12,055 nucleotides of DNA from an uncultured Subdoligranulum sp. Its GTDB lineage: Bacteria; Bacillota_A; Clostridia; Oscillospirales; Ruminococcaceae. The notes under the pieces are model-generated. The model searched no databases and was not told the origin of the DNA. It saw only the letters and a program-made list of their open reading frames with translations. Every line of letters begins with the position of its first letter. The first letter of the stretch is position 1. The DNA lies in NCBI RefSeq assembly GCF_937890665.1, contig NZ_CALADU010000238.1:1-12055 (forward strand). Direction: 5' to 3'. Made by a program: the position numbers and the translations under genes. This document shows positions 7,776-12,055 of this stretch, piece after piece.

Positions 7776-8341
7776 TGAATGCGGATTTCTTAGTATATCA
7801 AGCAAAATCTTTTTATAATGCCTATATTGCGCTTGAGCAAGTTGAGAGAAGCACAGGGGAACCTATGTATAATGTTCCTTTGCTGGTGAACGGTGCTTTT
7901 TCCATTGAGCTGAGTCTCAAGGCAATTCTGGTAAAAAACTCAATTGATTATGGAAAAGAGCATAATCTGCTGGTTCTGTTCTTAAAGCTACCCGAAGACT
8001 ACCAGTACGAAATATTCAATTATTTGGTTGAAAAAGCGCCAGAATACAGAGATGCTCAAAAGTGTATGGATGAGCTCGTTTTAGCCTCCAATACTTTTGT
8101 TGATTGGCGCTACTGCTTTGAGGGAAAGCCTACGCCCGCCGTGGATTTTCGATTTGTTGCTGCTTTTGCAAATGCCTCAATTCGTACCATGCTCGCCCAT
8201 TACGATGTAGCCTTAGTTCCTGTGTCGAAACCTAACTGGACAGATACGGAATTTGATGAAATGTACGAAGATAATCGAGCCCAATGCATAAGAAATAATT
8301 TGGAGCAGATCCGTAAGAAGTATAAGGGGAATCCTTTATGA
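7775..8341 (+). CDS. Small HEPN-like helical protein between mod and res
   Basis: A 188-residue, mostly alpha-helical protein with no signal peptide or membrane helix. Its ATG overlaps the mod stop by 1 nt (TGATG), with GAAGG at 7763-7767. An N-terminal helix (QAKSFYNAYIALEQVE) is followed by VPLLVNGAFSIELSLKAILV (34-53), then EHNLLVLFLKLP (62-73), then FVDWRYCFEG (108-117) with Trp111-Arg112-Tyr113 and Glu116. The pattern of a long helix with a conserved Glu, then H-x-L-x-x-L-F, then W-R-Y-x-x-E resembles a class of HEPN-like proteins annotated near restriction systems. The canonical R-x4-6-H RNase motif is absent, so it may be non-catalytic, an RNA-binding or regulatory partner, or an antitoxin-like subunit. 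It ends in an ATGA overlap with res. AT-richer than mod ends and res, which suggests an inserted cargo gene. The gene is certain; the fold call is moderate and function is unknown. Confidence 0.6.
   Translation: MNADFLVYQAKSFYNAYIALEQVERSTGEPMYNVPLLVNGAFSIELSLKAILVKNSIDYGKEHNLLVLFLKLPEDYQYEIFNYLVEKAPEYRDAQKCMDELVLASNTFVDWRYCFEGKPTPAVDFRFVAAFANASIRTMLAHYDVALVPVSKPNWTDTEFDEMYEDNRAQCIRNNLEQIRKKYKGNPL
8324..8329 (+). promoter_or_regulatory. Ribosome binding site for res
   Basis: AAGGGG lies 8 nt before ATG 8338, within the last codons of the HEPN-like gene, supporting coupled translation through the ATGA junction. Confidence 0.6.
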
Positions 8342-11300
8342 AACTCCAATTCAAACATCAAAAATTTCAGGCCGAAGCTGCCAAAGCCGTGGTGGATGTG
8401 TTCGTCGGACAGCCCTACCTAACACCCACATACCTGATGGACCGGGGGTCTGAGATGCACCAGATTACCCTGGAGGAGCGGGAATTTACCGGCTGGCGCA
8501 ATGAGCCCATTGTGCCTGAACTTAATGACCAAGTGGTGCTGGAGCATCTGAATAAGATCCAGCGAACCAATCAGATCACCCCCTCCGCTCGTTTAGAGGG
8601 CCGATACAACCTGACCATTGAGATGGAGACGGGCGTGGGCAAAACCTACACATATATCAAGACCATGTATGAGCTCAACAAGCACTACGGTTGGAGCAAA
8701 TTCATCGTGGTGGTCCCCAGTGTGGCTATCCGGGAAGGCGTCTACAAATCCTTTGAGGTGACTCAGGAGCACTTTGCGGAAGAGTACGGAAAAAAGGTTC
8801 GTTTTTTTATCTACAACTCTTCCCAGCTTACGGAGATTGATCGCTTCGCCTCAGACAGCTCTATCAATGTGATGATTATCAACTCCCAAGCCTTCAATGC
8901 CCGGGGCAAGGATGCCCGGCGTATTTACATGAAACTGGACGAATTTCGCTCCCGCCGTCCCATCGACATCATTGCCAGGACCAATCCGATTCTCATTATT
9001 GACGAGCCCCAGTCGGTAGAGGGAAAGCAGACCAAGGAGCGACTAAAGGAGTTCAATCCCCTCTTTACGCTCCGCTACTCCGCCACTCATAAGTCGGACA
9101 GCATCTACAATATGGTCTATCGTTTGGACGCCATGGAGGCATATAACAAGAAGCTGGTAAAGAAAATCGCCGTCAAGGGAATCACCGAGAGCGGCAGTAC
9201 CGCTACCGACGGCTTCGTTTACCTGGAGGGGATCAACCTCTCCAAGGCGGATCCCACCGCCACCATTCAGTTTGACTACCGGGGATCTGCCGGGGTTCGG
9301 AAGGTCACCCGCAAGGTTGGGATTGGCTATAACCTCTATGACAATTCCGGTGAAACCACAAAGCTTGAGGAATATAAAAACGGTTTTGTGGTGAAGGCCA
9401 TTGATGGGCGAGATGACTCTTTGGAATTTCTAAACGGAGTCAAACTCTATGCCGGTGATGTGGTCGGTAAGGTCAGTGAGGAGCAGTTACGCCGGATCCA
9501 GATTCGGGAGACCATCCTCTCTCACATCGAACGAGAGAGGCAGTTATTCTATAAGGGCATCAAGGTTCTTTCTCTATTCTTTATTGACGAGGTGGCCCAC
9601 TACAAGCAATATGATGCTGCGGGGCAGCCTTACAATGGCATCTTTGCAGATATTTTTGAAGAGGAGTACAACGATATTGTCTCCACTCTTCAACTGGGTG
9701 TTGGCGAGGAAGAATATCTCAAGTATCTGGATTCAATCAAGGCAGCGGACACCCATGCAGGATATTTTTCCGTAGATAAAAAGGGTCGCATGACGGACAG
9801 TAAGTTAGGAGACAAAAAGGAAAAGACCTCCGACGATATTGACGCCTATGACTTGATTATGAAAAACAAGGAACTGCTGCTGGACCGTGATCCGAAAAAA
9901 TCCCCGGTGCGCTTTATCTTCTCTCACTCCGCCCTGCGGGAAGGTTGGGACAACCCCAATGTGTTCCAGATCTGTACCCTGAAGCAAAGCAGCAGTGAGG
10001 TTCGCAAGCGCCAGGAAGTGGGCCGCGGGCTGCGTCTGTGCGTCAACCAGGACGGAGACCGTATGGATGCCAATGTTCTGGGCAATGAGGTACACAATAT
10101 CAACATCCTGACCGTTATCGCCAGTGAAAGCTACGAAAGTTTTGCAAAGGGCCTGCAGTCTGAAATGGCGGAAGCTGTGGCGGACCGGCCCCGTGCGGTT
10201 ACGGCGGACCTGTTTAAAGGCAAAGTCCTCCAGGATACCTCTGGAAATGAACAGGTGGTGGATGAGGCCCTCGCACAAGCCATCTGCTATGACCTGATTA
10301 TTAACGGCTATGTGGATCGTAAGGGCATACTGACAGACAAATTTTTTGAAGATAAGGCTAACAACCAAGTAAAAATTGCGGAAGAAGCCGCAGACTGTGC
10401 GGGATCTGTCCTGGATATTCTGGATGCCGTTTATAATGACCGAGTCATGAAGCCAGAGAATGCCCGAAGCAACAATGTGGAGCTGCAGGTGGATCAGAAC
10501 AAACTGGCCATGCCGGAATTCAAGGCTCTCTGGTCTAAAATCAACAGTAAATCCGTCTATGTAGTGGATTTTAATACCGAAGAACTGATCCAGAAGTCAA
10601 TTACCGCACTGAACCATAACCTTCGTGTTTCTAAAATCTACTTTAAGGTGGAAAGTGGATCTATGGAGGAAGTCAAATCTAAGGACTCTTTGCTGGAAGG
10701 GACTTCTTTCTCTAAGAAAAAATCTGAGATGTATTCCCAGGACAAACAAGTTCGGGCCAATAGCTCCGTCAAATACGATTTGGTCGGCAAATTGGTGGAT
10801 GAAACAGGACTTACCCGCAAAGCCATCATTGCAATTCTAACTGGTATTGAGCCGTTGGTTTTCAACCAGTTCCGGGAGAACCCAGAGGAGTTTATTATCA
10901 AAGCAGCCGCCCTCATCAACGATGAAAAGGCCACTGCCATCATTCAGCATATTACCTACAATGTTTTGGATGACTGCTACGACACCGATGTGTTCACCGA
11001 GCCTACGCTAAAGGGCCACCTCGGGACTAATGCGATGAAGGCAGATAAGCACCTCTATGATCATATCCTCTATGACTCCACCAACGAGCGGGACTTCGCC
11101 ACAGAATTGGACATTCACTCGGAAGTAGCGGTCTATGTAAAACTGCCAAATGGGTTTTATATTTCCACGCCAGTGGGACGCTACAATCCGGACTGGGCCA
11201 TCGCATTCTATGAGGGGATGGTGAAGCACATCTATTTTGTGGCAGAAACCAAGGGATCCATGCGATCTATGCAGCTGCGTGATATTGAAAAAGCTAAGAT

Positions 11301-11400
11301 CCATTGTGCCAAAGAGCATTTTAAGGCTATTAGCAACGGTGATGTTGTTTATGATGTGATCGATGGGTATCAGGCACTGCTCGACAAAGTGATGCGGTAA
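8338..11400 (+). CDS. res: Type III restriction enzyme subunit Res (SF2 helicase + PD-(D/E)XK nuclease)
   Basis: A 1020-residue protein starting at ATG 8338 (ATGA overlap; AAGGGG at 8324-8329, 8-nt gap). The N-terminal SF2 motor shows Walker A METGVGKT (96-103), motif II IIDEPQ (Asp222-Gln225; DEPQ rather than DEAD/DEAH, as in type III Res), motif III YSATH (247-251) and motif VI QEVGRGLRL (559-567), preceded by SALREGWDNPNVFQ. The C-terminal nuclease domain shows NPDWAIAF (Asp952) followed by FVAETKG (Glu970, Lys972), the PD-(D/E)XK core. Res uses ATP to move or signal along DNA and cuts about 25-27 bp from a site recognised by Mod when two sites meet in the required orientation. All motifs are intact and the length is at the upper end of the family. 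Normally res follows mod directly; here a HEPN-like gene sits between them. GC-rich and similar in style to the mod ends. Confidence 0.96.
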   Translation: MKLQFKHQKFQAEAAKAVVDVFVGQPYLTPTYLMDRGSEMHQITLEEREFTGWRNEPIVPELNDQVVLEHLNKIQRTNQITPSARLEGRYNLTIEMETGVGKTYTYIKTMYELNKHYGWSKFIVVVPSVAIREGVYKSFEVTQEHFAEEYGKKVRFFIYNSSQLTEIDRFASDSSINVMIINSQAFNARGKDARRIYMKLDEFRSRRPIDIIARTNPILIIDEPQSVEGKQTKERLKEFNPLFTLRYSATHKSDSIYNMVYRLDAMEAYNKKLVKKIAVKGITESGSTATDGFVYLEGINLSKADPTATIQFDYRGSAGVRKVTRKVGIGYNLYDNSGETTKLEEYKNGFVVKAIDGRDDSLEFLNGVKLYAGDVVGKVSEEQLRRIQIRETILSHIERERQLFYKGIKVLSLFFIDEVAHYKQYDAAGQPYNGIFADIFEEEYNDIVSTLQLGVGEEEYLKYLDSIKAADTHAGYFSVDKKGRMTDSKLGDKKEKTSDDIDAYDLIMKNKELLLDRDPKKSPVRFIFSHSALREGWDNPNVFQICTLKQSSSEVRKRQEVGRGLRLCVNQDGDRMDANVLGNEVHNINILTVIASESYESFAKGLQSEMAEAVADRPRAVTADLFKGKVLQDTSGNEQVVDEALAQAICYDLIINGYVDRKGILTDKFFEDKANNQVKIAEEAADCAGSVLDILDAVYNDRVMKPENARSNNVELQVDQNKLAMPEFKALWSKINSKSVYVVDFNTEELIQKSITALNHNLRVSKIYFKVESGSMEEVKSKDSLLEGTSFSKKKSEMYSQDKQVRANSSVKYDLVGKLVDETGLTRKAIIAILTGIEPLVFNQFRENPEEFIIKAAALINDEKATAIIQHITYNVLDDCYDTDVFTEPTLKGHLGTNAMKADKHLYDHILYDSTNERDFATELDIHSEVAVYVKLPNGFYISTPVGRYNPDWAIAFYEGMVKHIYFVAETKGSMRSMQLRDIEKAKIHCAKEHFKAISNGDVVYDVIDGYQALLDKVMR

Positions 11401-11424
11401 AGAATGTAGTGAAAGAGGTCTGCG

Positions 11425-12055
11425 ATGGACAGCAAAAAATATATGCTTCTGATCAACGGGCAGGATAAAACTGACTCCGTCGCCAGCTTCCGTTTTCAAG
11501 GCGGTATGTGCGAGGTGGTCTATACCACGTCTCCTAAGCCTTATCGCTACCACGCCGAAAAGGTGCAGCTTCTAAAAGTACAAAGCCGAATTGATCCCGC
11601 GCAGTTTATCCTTACCGTGGACGGAAACCCTCTTTCGCAGGTCGATGAGATTCTGGATTTTGGCCCCTTTTATCGCTTCCTCAGAACGGGGAAAAAAGTC
11701 CTTACATGCTCCAAAAGCCAAGTGGAACTTCAGAAAAACTGCCTTATGAACCAGAAACAGGCAGGTGTTTTTGAGTATTTCAAAGAAACGGCATCGGCGG
11801 TCAGTCTGGTTGCCGAAGGTGGGCTCAATATCCTGAGTGCCCAGTACGAGCGAATCAAAAGTGTCAGCGACGCAACTGTACTATCCTGCTATCTGGATTC
11901 TTCCAAGAAGCCCGCGGTGCGGACGCTCCCCGAGGCAGTCATCTATCCTTTTGGCCTGAACCAGAGCCAGAAAACAGCGGTGGAGAATGCTCTTTCCTCA
12001 CAGATCAGCATCATCCAGGGGCCTCCCGGTACCGGAAAGACACAGACAATTTTGA
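11425..12055 (+). CDS. SF1 (Upf1/Dna2-like) helicase / AAA protein, N-terminal part (3' truncated by window edge)
   Basis: The open frame runs from ATG 11425 to the right edge (210 codons) without a stop. AGAGG (11414-11418) lies 6 nt upstream, and the gap after res is only 24 bp, so it belongs to the same operon. Residues 1 to about 165 form an unassigned domain with a beta-rich start (MLLINGQDKT, SFRFQGGMCEVVY) and a helical second half. Residues 178-190 (LNQSQKTAVENAL) are the Q-motif typical of Upf1/Dna2-like SF1 helicases, followed by Walker A GPPGTGKT (199-206). Motifs II-VI and any C-terminal nuclease (such proteins often end in a PLD or restriction-like domain) lie outside the window. 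Upf1/Dna2-like motors unwind or move along nucleic acid 5' to 3'. Its position downstream of res suggests an accessory motor or nuclease of the same system; that role is inferred. Confidence 0.85.
   Translation, partial: MDSKKYMLLINGQDKTDSVASFRFQGGMCEVVYTTSPKPYRYHAEKVQLLKVQSRIDPAQFILTVDGNPLSQVDEILDFGPFYRFLRTGKKVLTCSKSQVELQKNCLMNQKQAGVFEYFKETASAVSLVAEGGLNILSAQYERIKSVSDATVLSCYLDSSKKPAVRTLPEAVIYPFGLNQSQKTAVENALSSQISIIQGPPGTGKTQTIL

Noticed and set aside
9805..10368. 187-codon open frame on the minus strand inside res
   Set aside because: It is antisense to the conserved Res motif VI region, with no family resemblance and no supporting start context.
11008..11553. 181-codon minus-strand open frame spanning the end of res and start of the SF1 gene
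   Set aside because: It covers the Res nuclease core (D952, E970, K972) on the other strand and has no recognisable product.

Overview
The window is one tightly packed, single-direction (+) gene cluster that reads as part of a bacterial anti-phage defence island centred on a type III restriction-modification (R-M) pair. Intermediate GC, strong GGAGG-type Shine-Dalgarno (SD) sites and the protein families suggest a Firmicute, most likely a gut-type Clostridia species. The organism call is inference from style only; no taxonomic marker gene is present.

Layout: (1) 1-2063, the C-terminal part of an SNF2-like SF2 helicase cut by the left edge. (2) 2108-3847, a DUF262-DUF1524 protein of the GmrSD/SspE type, a likely HNH nuclease. 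(3) 3894-4544, a DUF4391 protein with a C-terminal coiled coil. (4) 4541-5692, a HEPN-type candidate RNase with an R-x4-H motif and a long coiled-coil tail. (5) 5673-7775, the type III DNA adenine methyltransferase Mod. (6) 7775-8341, a small HEPN-like helical protein. (7) 8338-11400, the type III restriction helicase-nuclease Res. (8) 11425-12055, the start of an SF1 (Upf1/Dna2-like) helicase/AAA protein cut by the right edge just after its Walker A motif. Gaps are at most 46 bp and four junctions overlap (ATGA, 20 nt, TGATG, ATGA), so this is almost certainly one translationally coupled operon. There is no stretch over 300 bp without a gene. No RNA genes, CRISPR, insertion sequences, promoters or terminators were seen.

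How the parts may work together: Mod and Res can form a standard type III system (N6-adenine methylation; ATP-dependent translocation and PD-(D/E)XK cleavage). The SNF2 helicase, DUF4391 protein and SF1 helicase look like a fixed accessory set. The DUF262-DUF1524 nuclease and the two HEPN-like proteins look like added effectors. Base composition supports this split. The helicase, DUF4391, Mod ends, Res and SF1 genes are GC-richer, while the DUF262 gene, both HEPN-like genes and the central (target-recognition) part of mod are clearly AT-richer. The most interesting reading is a composite system in which a type III R-M core carries exchangeable DNA-cutting and RNA-cutting effectors, with HEPN genes sitting on either side of mod.
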